From assembly GCA_030848705.1 (NCBI GenBank), contig CM061243.1, positions 125,495,659 through 125,559,658 on the forward strand: a stretch of DNA of 64,000 bases, read 5' to 3'. The position numbers were made by a program, and so were the translations under genes. The notes beneath the pieces were generated by a model, which saw nothing but the letters and a program-made list of their open reading frames with translations, searched no databases and was not told where the DNA came from. This document shows positions 11,157-22,199 of the stretch, piece after piece. The stretch is from Heracleum sosnowskyi. Taxonomy: Eukaryota > Streptophyta > Magnoliopsida > Apiales > Apiaceae. Position 1 is the stretch's first letter. The number at the start of each line of letters is the position of its first letter.

Positions 11157-12525
11157 TGTTAGGTCCTGATATGTTTGTAGAAGGGGGGTTGAATACAAAC
11201 AGTACCGTTTAATCGAATTTGTATTGTTGAATTTAACAATTACAATACCAAATTTAATGCGGAATAAAATGAAACAAGATTCAAGTTAAATAAAACTCTA
11301 TTGAACTTGAAGGGTGTTACAAATCTGTGTACAGATTACAAGGTTCTTGTTAAAACAAATCTAGAATAAATTCGACATGAATTTATCTATATTTGTAATA
11401 AAAGGATCGAATACTAAAAAGTAGATCGATAGTAATTCTAGGGATTATGATCCGCTAGATTGTCAAAGCAGTACAAGTAATTGAATTCTAGTTGATTGGA
11501 TATAACTTTGATGGCTAGAATTTATTACAAGAATTAAATTGAGCTTTGCAGTTGGCTTGCGTTAATGGAAGAGTAAAGAAGATAGAATGTTTATATTTGC
11601 TTCTGTCTGTCTTTTGTGTCTTGTAAAATGCACTGCCTCTTTTGATTACAATGACTTGTATTTAAACAAGTCACATGAAGCATTTCCACGTGCCAGAAAC
11701 AATCAACTTGATTTTATACTTGGTAGTACTATCCAATATACTTGGTAGTACTATCGGTAGTACTAACCAATTATATTGGTAGTACTATCGGTAGTACTAT
11801 CAAGGGATAGTACTGCTAGTACAAAATAATCAGAAATAAAACTGTTTTAATATATTCTACTTTTAACTGATTTAATAAATGAATTAATTCATTTAGAATT
11901 AATTCACTGATTAAATAAATTAAATAACTGACTCAAATAATTTCATAAATAAATTAATTCTGGAGAATTAATTTATATAATAAATTACTTAAGATCTAGA
12001 TTAATTAATTTAATATAAGAATTAATTCTGAAAGAATTAATTCATAGATTAAATTAATTATCTTATAGAATAATATTAAAAGAGAATTAAACTAATTCTT
12101 AGAACCACTAAAATTGACGACGAACTTCCACTGACTGACGTTGACACTCCATGTACTGTCTGGTTCATGAGTGACTAACTTTAGTGACTGTTCTTCATCT
12201 TTAACTTTAAGCTGTGATTCTTTTCTCCTTCTATTTAAACAAAGGACTGTAACCTGTACTTTTCTCCGTCACACTTCTGAAATCTCTGTCACTTTTAAAT
12301 AGTTCCACTTCCTTGAATACTTCACTGAGGCTTGAACAATAAATTGAACTTCTTTCAATGTAGAATAACTTCAAGTCTGTAGATGACTTTAATCTTCATT
12401 CTCTTGACAGATATAATCTTCTGAGATTCATGTGACATCTGTATTTATTATTTACTTATTACATCTTGGTTTATGTTGAGTAGAATCCTTTGTGTTTACA
12501 AATAGGCCTAGACATATGCTTTTCA
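11157..12525 (-). repeat. 5' LTR of Copia B (element on minus strand)
   Basis: 1369 bp; on the minus strand it runs TGAAAAG...CCTAACA. It contains a cluster of TAGTACTA palindromes at about 11720-11815 and repeated AATTAATTC tracts at about 11870-12060. It is the upstream LTR because the primer site lies next to its 11157 end. Confidence 0.93.
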
Positions 12526-12530
12526 GAAAA

Positions 12531-15500
12531 ATATTCCACCATTAACCAAATTCACCTCTCGATCTGTCCCTTAAACATAAAATATTAAAAACATAGAAAT
12601 ACCAAACCCATCAACCACCACCCCTAAAAATCAAAAACATAAAAATATCAAACACCTCCCTCTATCCCTATTTTCTCAAGAACCCTAACCTCTTTCACCA
12701 AAATGTTTCAGTTAGCCTTTCAAATTGTTCGATTCTCTTTACTAATCCCCCGTTGTTAAGTTTGTAAAAATCAAAAATATAAAAACATAAAAACGAACCA
12801 CCCTCTCTCTCTCCCTCTTTTCTTCAAGAACCCTAGAAGCTTCTTTCAATTATTCGATTGACTCAAATTACTAACAATTATTTGAATATATCAATCCCCT
12901 TTCAATTTATACAATATTCATTCAATCCCCTTTCAATTTTAGTTCGATTATCCCCATTTGTTCGATTTGAATTATCGTAATTATTTAATTTGTTTAACAG
13001 ATCTAGAGCGTATTAAGAAGATTGATGTTGTTTGGATTTTATGTTCTTTATGATGAATGTCTAATGACTTGCATAATGACTTGCATATTAAGAAGGTAAA
13101 GCAGGCAGCGAAATATATTAGTTACAAGATCAAACTGTGTTACTTTTCTTTTGTTTTGTTGTTTTATTTCATCTCTGCTTCTTTTAAGCTCTGTTTTCTG
13201 AGTTTTCTTTCAAGATTCAGCTATGCCTACTCTTGTCAACTACAGAGGTATGTTTTTTTACCCTTTATGTTTATAAAGATTGTATCTTTTTTGTGAATTT
13301 TATGTTATGTGTTGATTGTTGGATCTTTCAATGGATAAGTTGTGTTGCTGCTTCATGATTTTGATCTTTGAATTTGTACTGAGATGGGTCATTTGTTTTT
13401 TAAAATTTTTAATGTTTAGAAGTATGAATTTTTTTACTTTGGTATGATTGGAAAAAGAACCTTGATGATATTCTGATTGTGACAAGTTCTAAGAACATGT
13501 GGTCTTTGATCCAAACTTTATGGGATTTTAATTTAATCGATCACCTTATGTTTTTCTTAGTGTTACTTTGATGATTAATTTAGTATTCTTAAGAGAAATG
13601 TGGAATTGAAATCAAGGTCAGTTTTAGGAGGACTATGTATCTTGAATTGTTTGAGAAAATGAAAATTAATGTTTTAATTGAATTTAGTTTTTGATCTCGA
13701 CTGAACTTAGATTATTAAAACATTTGTATTATTAGATACCGAGGATATGAAGTAGATAAAAACCTAGGTATTTCTTTGTTTCAGGTTTGACATCGTCACA
13801 AAATTTATTAGCTGTTGGTGATGATAATCAAATGTGTCAGCTTCACCCAGATGGCAATACGTATCATATTTTATTTCTTACAGAGACATGAGTCACGTAG
13901 AAGCCTGCATATTTTTGTTGCTAACTTTGTAATATGTCTGTGATGTTTACTTAATATTTACGATAGCTGTCTAAAGTGTCTCAGTGATAACTAAATTATT
14001 AGATACATAAGATATTGGTTTGTTGGGTGGGAAAGATAGTTTGAATGATACTGATGCCACTCATTTTATCTTCTTCTCAGCCTTTAATATTTAGTTGTGT
14101 AGTTCTGTTATCAACTTTTATAAGCTCTCATTTCTATTGTGAGCCTGGCTTCTAGTTTGTTGGCCTGTGTTGCAATAGTTGTTTGGCCTGTGTTTCAATA
14201 GTTGTTTGGCCTGTGTTTTAACTCTGATAAGTAAAAACTAGAAATGCATATGCATGAAAATTTAAGGCCTTCTAGTTGCTTCATTCACGTGATGCAGCTG
14301 CACGAGAATATTATATGGAATTTGGATTTAAATAGGTTTTACACGTACTGTAAATATAAATTGAACTGCATGAGATTTCCATCCTGCTTCTTCTATGATA
14401 TATCTTCCAGGCTCCAGCAAGTTTATAGTGCAGCAATTGATTTTCTTTTCTAAAATACTAAATAACATACTGAAAGAAACTTTTACAGTTAGCATTAGTA
14501 GTTCTGGCTGCTCTAATGAAATGTAAAAGCCACCTTGAAACATGTTCAATAAATTTGAAGTGTTACTTTTATAGCAGTTGATTACTACTATATATATCTA
14601 TCTCCATCTTCGCATCGGTCTTTAGGGAGGAAGTTGCTCCATGGGAGAAAGAAATCATAATTGATCCTGGTACGCCGAAGCCTAATCAAAATCCTTTTGA
14701 TTATACTCCTCAGCGGAAAACTGATGTGAGCATGTATTTTTATTGTTGTTGCGTGTTATCTATATTGTTTGATGAACACAAAAACACTAGCATTGATAAA
14801 CCATGCCCTTAGAGGCAGTTTTGTGGTTGACGCCTGGACTGGGTGCCAAGACCGAAAACACCAGGATAAGAATAATGTGTTCAAAGCCCCTGTCCAATAT
14901 ACACATTGCAGATTTACAGTATTACTCGCTATTCACTAATTATGTGAATCCCTCCGTAGTTGTAACATTGGCCTCTTACTTTACACTGGTGCAACCATTT
15001 TAGCAAACACAGCATGACCCTTTTATGTGACATCTTCTCATTGCGTGAAGGTAAAAAAATAACAATAGAAACCAAACAATGTCTATAAATCTAATAAAAT
15101 GAATCACTAGCATGCTTCTCTATGCACAAGTGTATTTGTGTTCAACATAAACACCAATTTAGCTACCAGTGGGAACATAATATTCACTTATGTAAAATTA
15201 TGTGAGTTTAGTAAATTTAAACGATGGCAATAGACATACTTTCCCTTTGCTTTCTTCTATTGCAGGGTTATTGAGTTTAGTAAATGTAAACGGTACTGGA
15301 TCTGTCTTTCTATCTCTCTTTATTGCAGGGTTATTGTTGTTCTAAGTAGTTAAAAGTGAAATCAAAGGGAAGAAGAATGAGGGAAGATTGCTTTGTCTTG
15401 GCACATTGCTAGCGTAAGGAAAGCCACACCACAACTAGAGATGTAGCATTAATAGAAGTTTCTGAAATGGGATCTTCATTTGGAGAGCTAAAACAGAAGT

Positions 15501-15827
15501 TGCAGCACTTGGAGACCTATTGTGAAGATATATAAAAAAAAGGCTCTAAGGCATGCAGCATAAGGAAAGAATTACCAAGGTTTTGAAAAACTAGGAAATG
15601 TGCCTGAAAAACTAGGAAATGTGCCTATATGAATGTAGTTTTGATATTTGGATGGTTTGAATTATGTTGATAGTTTCGATATGAATTGGATAATGTAGTT
15701 GGCCTATTGAATTTTATATTTGGTTTTAGTATATATTGGCCTTTTGATTTCGATATTTGGTTTTGGTCATTTGGTTTTGGTTTTTGGCCATGTCAAATAG
15801 GGCATCCATGTATTTTTTTAATACAGA
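12531..15827. other. CACTA-1 interior with captured exon-like gene pieces
   Basis: The stretch begins like a plant 5' leader (CT-rich tracts and 'aagaaccctaa/aagaaccctag' at 12680-12840). It then holds exon-like pieces with splice sites. The first is 13223-13247 (ATG, MPTLVNYR, donor GTATG), which joins in frame to 13785-13859 (GLTSSQNLLAVGDDNQM). The second is 14626-14725 (EEVAPWEKEIIIDPGTPKP, acceptor TTTAG, donor GTGAGC). MPTLVNY faintly resembles the first codons of EIN3-binding F-box (EBF) proteins; this is too short to be sure, and the other exons are not recognised. The exon at 14626 may come from another gene. There is no long ORF. Confidence 0.5.
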
Positions 15828-16135
15828 ACTTACATCACTTTCACAAAAAACCGATGTTAAATATCACAAGTAATATCAGAACACTAATGTCTAAAGAATA
15901 GAAACTGATGTAAAATAGAAACATAGACATCAGTTCCTTATTAAGAAACCGATGTTAAAAAGGAATATAGACATCTGTTGCTTATTAAAAAACCGATGTT
16001 AAAGATAAACATAGACATCAGCTAAAAACTAATGTCTAATACCCCTACCTTTCTCTGCACATGCAAAGACATCGCTTCTCTTTTTCAATAGACATCGGTT
16101 TTTAGCCGATGTCTATTGCAGTTTTTCTAGTAGTG
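15828..16135. repeat. Right subterminal repeat array of CACTA-1
   Basis: At least ten copies of AAACCGATGT / GACATCGGTTT variants in both orientations lead into the TIR. An inverted pair GACATCGGTTTTTAGCCGATGTC lies at about 16091-16113, close to the end. Confidence 0.83.
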
Positions 16136-19100
16136 CTTGGGCACTTTCAGTACGAGTGCCAAGCAAATTATGCAGGTTTGGAAGAATCCGAAGAAATGGT
16201 GCTAATGGCGTATGTTGACACGCTTGGAGGTGATCAAGATGTTGCATGGTATATTGACTCCGGGTGCAGCAATCACATGTGTGGAGATTTATCCCTCTTT
16301 TGTGAGTTAGAAGAAGGGTTCAACAAGGTGGTTAGATTGGGGAATTCCGCAAGCATGAACGTTGGTGGAAAAGGAAGTGTTCGATTGACTATAAAAGGAG
16401 TGAATCATCTTGTACGAGATGTGTTTTATGTCCCCGGTTTGAAGAATAATCTTCTCAGTGTTGGACAGCTGCAAGAGAAGGGTTTGGCTGTACTAATGCA
16501 ATCAAATGAGTGTCGAATTTATCACAACAAAAAGGGTTTGGTATTCCAAACCAACATGACAGCAAATCGAATGTTTGTGTTGTTTTCAAGATCTCAATCA
16601 CTCAAAGGAGAAAACAAAGAAGATTGTTTTCAAGCAACCACTGAAGATGTGGCTCATCTCTGGCACTGAAGATTCGGTCATCTCAGCTACAAAGGATTGA
16701 AGACTTTGCAAACAAAAGGCATGGTAAGAGGCTTGCCAAGTTTCTCCAAGAGTGAAAATGTGTGCACTGATTGTCTGAAAGGAAAACATCATCGAGATGT
16801 AATTCCAAGAAAAAGTACATGGAGAGCATTGGTAAAGTTGGAACTAGTTCATGCTGATATTTGTGGCCCGATTTCTCCGACTTCAGAAGGCAAAAAGAGG
16901 TATTTTATTTGTTTCATTGATGACTATAGTAGGAAGGCGGGGGTTTATTTTCTTGCCTATAAATCAGATGCATTCAATATTTTTAAGTTATATAAAGCTC
17001 TTGTTGAAAAAGAAGCGGGTGCGGGTGTGTCCATTAAATGCCTAAGAACAGATCGTGGAGGTGAATTCAACTCAGATGAGTTCAAGGAATATTGTGCAAT
17101 GAATGGGATCAAGAGACAATTAACTGCTGCATATATACCACAGCAGAACGGAGTTGCGGAGCGTAAGAATAGAACCGTGATGAATATGGTAAGGAGCTTA
17201 TTGATTGAGAAAAATGTTCCAAGGAAATTCTGGGCAGAGGCAGTGAACTGGGCATTCTATGTTCTTAATAGATGTCCTACAACATCAGTGAAGGAAACAA
17301 CGCCGGAGGAAGCTTGGTGTGGGGAGAAGCCTTCAGTCAAGCACTTCAGAGTTTTTGGTTGTATAGCACATGCCCATGTACCAGATGCACGACGCACAAA
17401 GCTTGACGATAAGAGTACTTGTTGTGTTCTTTTTGGTGAAAGTGAAGAATCAAAGGCATACCGACTATACGATCCAACCTCCAAGAGGATTATTATCAGT
17501 CGGGATGTTGTCTTTGACGAATATGGACAGTGGGATTGGAAAAAAAGCACTGAAGACGATAACACATTTGATTTGGAATGGGAAGATGACACAAGTGAAG
17601 AGAGGGAGGAAACAAGTGCTGGAAATGAAGAAGAAAATATAGGTGATGGTAGTGAAGAAGGAAATGCAGCCTCTCCGGTGACAGAACCCCGAAATAGAAG
17701 AGCACCAGGATGGATGGATGACTATGTCTCCGGTGAAGGTCTTTCTGATGAAGAAGAAGAGGAACAAACTCACTTAGTTCTGTTTACTCATGTTGTTCAT
17801 TCTGATCCTACTTCATTTGAACAGGCAGTTACAGATGAGAAATGGAGGGCAGCCATGGATGTCGAAATGCGATCGATTGAGAAGAATAAAACGTGGGATC
17901 TCATGGAACTGCCGAAAGGAGCAAGAAAAATAGGAGTCAAATGGGTATACAAAACAAAGTTAAATGAGCTTGGAGAAGTACAAAAATACAAGGCTCGTTT
18001 GGTCGCCAAAGGGTATGCTCAGGAATACGGAATTGATTATAAAGAAGTATACGCTCCTGTAGCTCGTATGGACACGGTTCGAATGATTTTGGCACTTGCT
18101 GCACAAAGAGGTTGGTGCGTGTTTCAGCTAGACGTAAAGTCAGCCTTTCTTCATGGGAAGCTAGCTGAGAATGTGTACGTGGAGCAGCCAAGGGGTTATG
18201 AAATAAAGAATGAGGAGCAGAAGGTATATAAGCTTAACAAAGCTCTGTACGGACTCAAGCAGGCGCCGCGAGCATGGTTCAGCCGAATTGAATCATATTT
18301 CAGAAAGGAAGGTTTTAAGAAGGAGGATAGTGAGCAAACTTTGTTTACCAAAGTCGAACAAGGTAAATATTTGATCATTAGTTTGTATTTTGATGATCTA
18401 ATATTTACAGGGGATGATGAACAAATGATATCTGAATTTAAAAAGTCGATGATGAAGGAATTTGAGATGACAGACTTGGGCAAAATGAGGTATTTTCTCG
18501 GCATTGAGGTAGTTCAGTTCGATGGTGGTATATTCATTAGTCAAACGAAGTATGTGATGGAAGTGTTGAGAAGATTTGGAATGGAGCATTGTAATTCTGT
18601 TGAAAATCCAATGGTTCCAGGAATTAAAATCTCAAAGGATGAAAATGGTGTTGAGATGGATGGTTCGTTATTCAAGAAGCTGATTGGAAGCTTAATGTAC
18701 TTGACTGCTACGAGGCCGGACATAATGTATGCGGTTAGTTTACTTAGCAGGTACATGTCAAGACCTACAGGAGTTCATTACTCGGCGGCAAAAAGAATTC
18801 TACGTTACTTGCAAGGTACAGTAAAGTTTGGCATTCTTTACAAAGAGAAAGGAAATCAGGTGATAGTGATTATGCTGGATCGGTGGAGGATAGAGAAAGG
18901 TACAGTACGTACTTCATGTTATATTTTTATACTAAGTGGGGCTGCAGTAGCTTGGTCGTCTCGAAAACAACCAATAGTAACTCTGAGCACAACAGAAGCT
19001 GAATTTGTAGCAGCTGCAGGAAGTAGTTGTCAAGCAATATGGATGCAAAGGGTGCTGAAAAAGATAGGCTACAAGGGTAGTGAAACTACTCTTATTTTCT

Positions 19101-19325
19101 GTGAGAATAGCTCAACAATTAAGTTGTCAAAAATCCGGTAATGCATGGCAAAAGCAAACACATTGATGTGCACTATCATTTCTTAAGGGGGCTTGTGAAC
19201 GATGGAATTGTGCAGCTTCAATTTTGTGGTACAAGGCATCAGTTAGCAGATATTCTTACCAAACCGCTAAAATTGGAGTCATTTCGAGAGCTGAGAAAGA
19301 AGCTTGGAGTTTGTGAATTTCCAGG

Positions 19326-19827
19326 CAATGGCGGAGGGAGTATAGAACATGGTAGGTCACAGGACCCACCATTATTTTTTTTAATTTTTTTTTAATTTTT
19401 TATATATATATATTAACATAACAATGACTTGCTAGTTGCTGCTGACCTGCTGTGCCAAACCGTTTGTTTATCAAAAGTTGCAATTTGCTAAAGAAAAAAG
19501 AGAGGTTACAAGGTGTTTGTCAAAATGCCACAGTGATTTTTTTTTTATATGAGTTGATTTGTGTATATTAACACAATGAAAAGGTCAAATACGCGAGATA
19601 TTTCAAGTTTCTTTACCAAAAAACCAACTACGGAAAATGCTTCTCAAGTTCAAACAAGTGAAGAAAATCCTATTCCGGAAATTAAGATGAGTGATATTAT
19701 TGATAGGTATCAAAATATGAAAACTCGTCGAGAACAATTGTAATAAATTTGAAGTACTTTTTTTTTGTTATATGAATCGATTTTAAATTTGTGACACACC
19801 ATTCTTCAAATCCTGTATCCGCCACTG
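19326..19827. mobile_element. Non-autonomous hAT element (502 bp)
   Basis: The ends CAATGGCGGA and TCCGCCACTG are inverted repeats differing at one base (third position). They are flanked by 8-bp sequences TTTCCAGG (19318-19325) and TTTCCGGG (19828-19835), a hAT-type duplication with one mismatch. Inside lies a 56-codon ORF from an ATG at 19576 (MKRSNTRDISSFFTKK...). It resembles the N-terminus of TTF-zinc-finger (ZMYM1-like) hAT transposases and ends at 19743, well before any catalytic part. This is a deletion derivative. It interrupts the last codons of Copia A pol. Confidence 0.8.
19576..19743 (+). pseudogene. hAT transposase N-terminal remnant
   Basis: Fifty-five residues starting MKRSNTRDISSFFTKKPTTE. 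A basic start followed by SSFF-K is typical of the leader before the TTF zinc finger in plant ZMYM1-like hAT transposases. The ORF stops (TAA 19741-19743) before the zinc finger, so no DNA-binding or catalytic domain remains. It sits wholly inside the 502-bp hAT element. Confidence 0.55.
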
Positions 19828-19876
19828 TTTCCGGGAGTTAACTAGCTGCCAATGCAGTCTAGTTCAAGGGATGGAA

Positions 19877-20121
19877 TGTTAAGTTTTAGTCAAATAAAGG
19901 TCCTGGTCTTTAGCATTATTTGCTAGTGGACGTTAGCATTATTTGTTAGTTGAGTCAGTCAAGTTTGTTTTCTTTATTTTAGCAATTTGCTTTGTTTTAG
20001 CAGTAGTGGGTTCCTAATTCTAGCCGTAGGTTTCCCTTATTTATTTGCTGTACTTTCGCGAGGAATAAACAAGTCATTCCCAGAACTGTTATTTGCTGTT
20101 GAGTCTCTATTGCATTTAACA
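19877..20121 (+). repeat. 3' LTR of Copia A
   Basis: Direct repeat of 451-697. It is preceded by the purine tract CAAGGGATGGAA and followed by CTAGT, which matches TTAGT before the 5' LTR with one difference. Confidence 0.93.
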
Positions 20122-20305
20122 CTAGTTAATTAAACTGCTAGCTTCTGATATCCACACGGTATTCTCTAGAGAAAATTTCAGTTAGTTGCCTTGAGATTTT
20201 GAATAGTTGCGGTGAAAAATTTATGAGATTCCGATAATTTCAAAAAGGTATCTAATCTATGGTTTTTGTCTGCTGATCTTGTTTAATTTTTTTCTTTGAC
20301 TATAG

Positions 20306-21035
20306 GTGCGGACCAGTTCCATAGACCTGAGGTGAGTGCATGTTTGTTCATGCCAGCTTCGAGTTTGTAATCATGTCTCTTCATGATTAATTTCGTGATA
20401 AGATTTTCCCAAAAATGTTCTGTTATTTTTTCTGAATTTTTTTCATTGTTTTCATTCTTCAATTCTGCTTTACATCACCTCTCCTGGCCTCTCTCTATCT
20501 TAGAGTGTTTCAGTTTTAATTTATCAAGTATACCATGTTTGACCTAGATTTATGAAGTGAGAGTGAAAGCTAATAGTTGTACAGTGGAGAAGTGCCTTGA
20601 ACTGCTGAAAGAGATAGGTCGGTACGTCATCTTATAATTTTAAGCTTTTTATATATTGATGTCATGGCTAGTACTTTGCATGGGCACTTCACAAAGGCAT
20701 TTTCTAATTATTTTATTTCCTCGCAAACCTTGTAACACAGTGAAAAACGATTCATCGCCCGCTCTGTGGGAAGTGCCCGTCTTTTCTTCGCCGAGCTGAA
20801 CAAGGAAGATGCTGACAAGCTCAAAGGTCAGTTCTCTCTTTGTCTTTTTTGCTAACTAGGTGTTCTTCTTTGCTAACTAGATCTCTGTCGGAATCATGAA
20901 ACATTTTAAAATGTCACCATGTTAGAAAAATTGATTGGAGGTGTAATGCATCGTTTTGTCCTTTTTTCAGGATTGGATGAAATTTGTGATGTATTTCCGC
21001 ATGATGATCGGATGTATCCTTTAGAAGACTTCTGA
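20306..21035 (+). CDS. Last four exons of the same unrecognised host gene
   Basis: Exons at 20306-20331, 20548-20621, 20741-20826 and 20971-21035 all have AG acceptors, and the first three have GT donors (GTGAGT, GTACGT, GTCAGT). Joined, they stay in one frame to a TGA at 21033-21035. The first is a 26-bp micro-exon. Recognisable stretches are IYEVRVKANSCTVEKCLELL, KRFIARSVGSARLFFAEL and a C-terminus PLEDF. The alternation of short beta-like and helical stretches suggests a small alpha/beta domain, but I cannot name the family. No stop or frameshift is seen, so this end of the gene still looks under selection despite the 20-kb insertion in the preceding intron. Confidence 0.65.
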
Positions 21036-21235
21036 TCAGTTTGTGCAATGTTTATCTAGGATGGCATGGGAAGTCCAAGGTTCAGTTGTTAGAAGAAAAG
21101 GTTCATCTTCTTCGTTATAAGTTCTGTAAAGTACGAGTTTTATCTGTCTTTATTTGCACTTAACTAATTGTAATTGAAGTGCTGATGGGCCGATGACCAC
21201 ATTTCGATAAACTTACTACAAAATAGTATGTATGT

Positions 21236-21487
21236 AACACTGTAAATCAGTTAAAGGGGCAATCTCGAGTCCTCTGTTAAGGAGAACAGTGATCATGGAG
21301 CTTCCGGTTGGTGAAAAAAGGAAAAGACCGACTCGGGAGCTGCCACAAGAAGTATTTATTGATGAGATACTCACACTAGTCCCTATCAAATCGGTTGTGC
21401 ATTTTAAATATGCATCCAAATCTACTCTCAGATTCACACTTTATTAAAAAACACAACATTCCAAGTTCCATGCAAAACCCTGAAAAT
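21236..21487 (+). pseudogene. F-box gene copy 1, first segment (5' leader and F-box)
   Basis: An ATG at 21295-21297 opens MELPVGEKRKRPTRELP, followed by an F-box (ELPQEVFIDEILTLVPIKSV, then a KYASK position where F-box proteins usually have CKSW). A one-base frameshift at about 21422 precedes LSDSHFIKKHNI, the usual end of the F-box-FBA linker. The segment is cut at 21487 by a MULE whose 9-bp duplication lets the gene be followed to 29668. F-box proteins of this family are substrate adaptors of SCF ubiquitin ligases. This copy cannot make a whole protein. The leader (AGTCCTCTGTTAAGGA) is nearly the same as that of copy 2 at 51060-51108. Confidence 0.78.
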
Positions 21488-22189
21488 GGGTTAACGAGCT
21501 ATTTCAGTACTGTACAATACATAAATTTTCAGTTGGGTTATCAGCCCAAAAAAACTTTCAATCGCATAATTTAAGTAACAATTATTTTCAATCGCAACAC
21601 TGTACAGTCATAAATTTTCACTGCCGTTAAAATTGGTTTGACTTTAACGGAGCGTCGTTAAAGTACTGATCAACTTTCAATTAGGTCACTGAACGAAAAA
21701 ACTTTCAATTAGGTCACTGAACGAAAAAACTTTCAGTTAAAATTTGAACTGAATTTTTTAAAAATATTTGTTGAAAAAACATATAAATTGAATGGGTATG
21801 TTAAAATTTGAATTTAATTAAATTCTAATTATCCGAAAAAATTACAAATTAAAAAAATTACACTTTGAATTGAAAAAATGTGATATCTTAAAATATTTGT
21901 TCGTATGTATCAATTTATAAAGATATAAATTGAGTGGGTATGTTAAATTTTAAATTAAACTAAATTCTAATCATCCGAAAATAATTACCATTTCAAAGAA
22001 AACTTTCAAGGGGTATGTTATGTGATTGAATGGGTATGTTCAACTTTAAATTAAATTTAATTCTAATCATCCGAAAAAATTTACAAATTCAAAAAAAAAT
22101 ACATTTTGGTTTGAAAAAAATTAGTAGAGGTGCGCACCTCTACCTTAGTCCTCCCTATTCTCCTTTTCATAATAGGATTACTCAACGAG
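21488..22189. repeat. Left TIR and AT-rich subterminal region of the MULE
   Basis: After the TIR, related blocks of about 100 bp recur (ATTGA(A/G)TGGGTATGTTAAA, then AAATTCTAATNATCCGAAAA) at about 21790, 21930 and 22025. No gene is seen here. Confidence 0.7.
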
Positions 22190-22199
22190 CACTACAAGA

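Larger units (their letters stand above)
1746..12525 (-). mobile_element. Copia B: Sirevirus-like LTR retrotransposon, internally deleted, with env-like frame
   Basis: Two 1369-bp LTRs are flanked by perfect GAAAA duplications (1741-1745 and 12526-12530). On the minus strand the order is 5' LTR, Met-tRNA primer site, gag, protease remnant, deleted pol, RNase H tail, an A-rich spacer with palindromes, a 1164-codon extra frame, polypurine tract, 3' LTR. Long LTRs, a gag of over 600 codons and an extra ORF after pol are characters of Sireviruses. About eleven LTR differences by eye (about 0.8%) make it much younger than Copia A. Most of integrase and reverse transcriptase is missing, so it would need helper enzymes. 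Confidence 0.92.
1541..16135. mobile_element. CACTA-1 (EnSpm/CACTA) DNA transposon carrying host gene fragments
   Basis: The terminal inverted repeats are CACTACAAGAAAAA at the left and the complement of TTTTTCTAGTAGTG at the right. Both flanks carry the 3-bp duplication CTT (1538-1540 and 16136-16138), and removing the element restores the Copia A zinc-knuckle reading frame. Both ends contain subterminal arrays of a GACATCGGTTT-like motif in both orientations, the type of site bound by CACTA transposase. No transposase ORF is visible, so it is non-autonomous. Without the nested Copia B it is about 3.8 kb. Its interior (12531-15800) holds exon-like pieces of host genes. Confidence 0.93.
16136..19841 (+). 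pseudogene. Copia A gag end and pol (protease, integrase, RT, RNase H), broken
   Basis: The frame resumes in the zinc knuckle (GHFQYEC). It then gives protease (WYIDSGCSNHMCG), the integrase zinc finger (H...H, CTDCLKGKH), the integrase core (HADICGP; TDRGGEF; NGVAERKNRT), RT (WVYKTKLNELG, RLVAKGYAQ, QLDVKSAFLHG, SLYFDDLIFTG) and RNase H (STTEAEF). Four breaks are seen: a TGA at 16667-16669 where the family has Arg (LWH-R); a frame excursion at about 18850-18900, which puts the first RNase H Asp motif out of frame; a one-base loss in an A-run near 19130 giving a TAA at 19139-19141; and the hAT insertion five residues before the natural end (stop TAA 19839-19841 after the insertion). The YFDD box replaces the commoner YVDD. 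Confidence 0.88.
451..20121 (+). mobile_element. Copia A: degenerate Ty1/Copia LTR retrotransposon, split by CACTA-1
   Basis: The two LTRs (247 and 245 bp) begin TGTTAAG and end TTTAACA. A Met-tRNA-type primer site (TGGTATCAGAGC) follows the 5' LTR, and a purine-rich tract (CAAGGGATGGAA) precedes the 3' LTR. The flanking 5-mers are TTAGT and CTAGT, a target-site duplication with one mismatch. The LTRs differ at about ten positions by eye (about 4%), so this is the oldest of the dated LTR elements here. It lies in sense orientation in an intron of the host gene. Without the nested CACTA and hAT elements its length would be about 4.6 kb, normal for Copia. Several stops and frameshifts break gag-pol. 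Confidence 0.93.

Noticed and set aside
15686..15901. 71-codon ORF MDNVVGLLNFIFGFSIYW
   Set aside because: Phe/Trp-rich simple sequence (TTTTGGTTTTGG) running into the CACTA-1 subterminal array, with no gene features.
17257..18756. Minus-strand ORFs of 60-111 codons across Copia A pol
   Set aside because: They are shadows of the integrase and RT coding frame.
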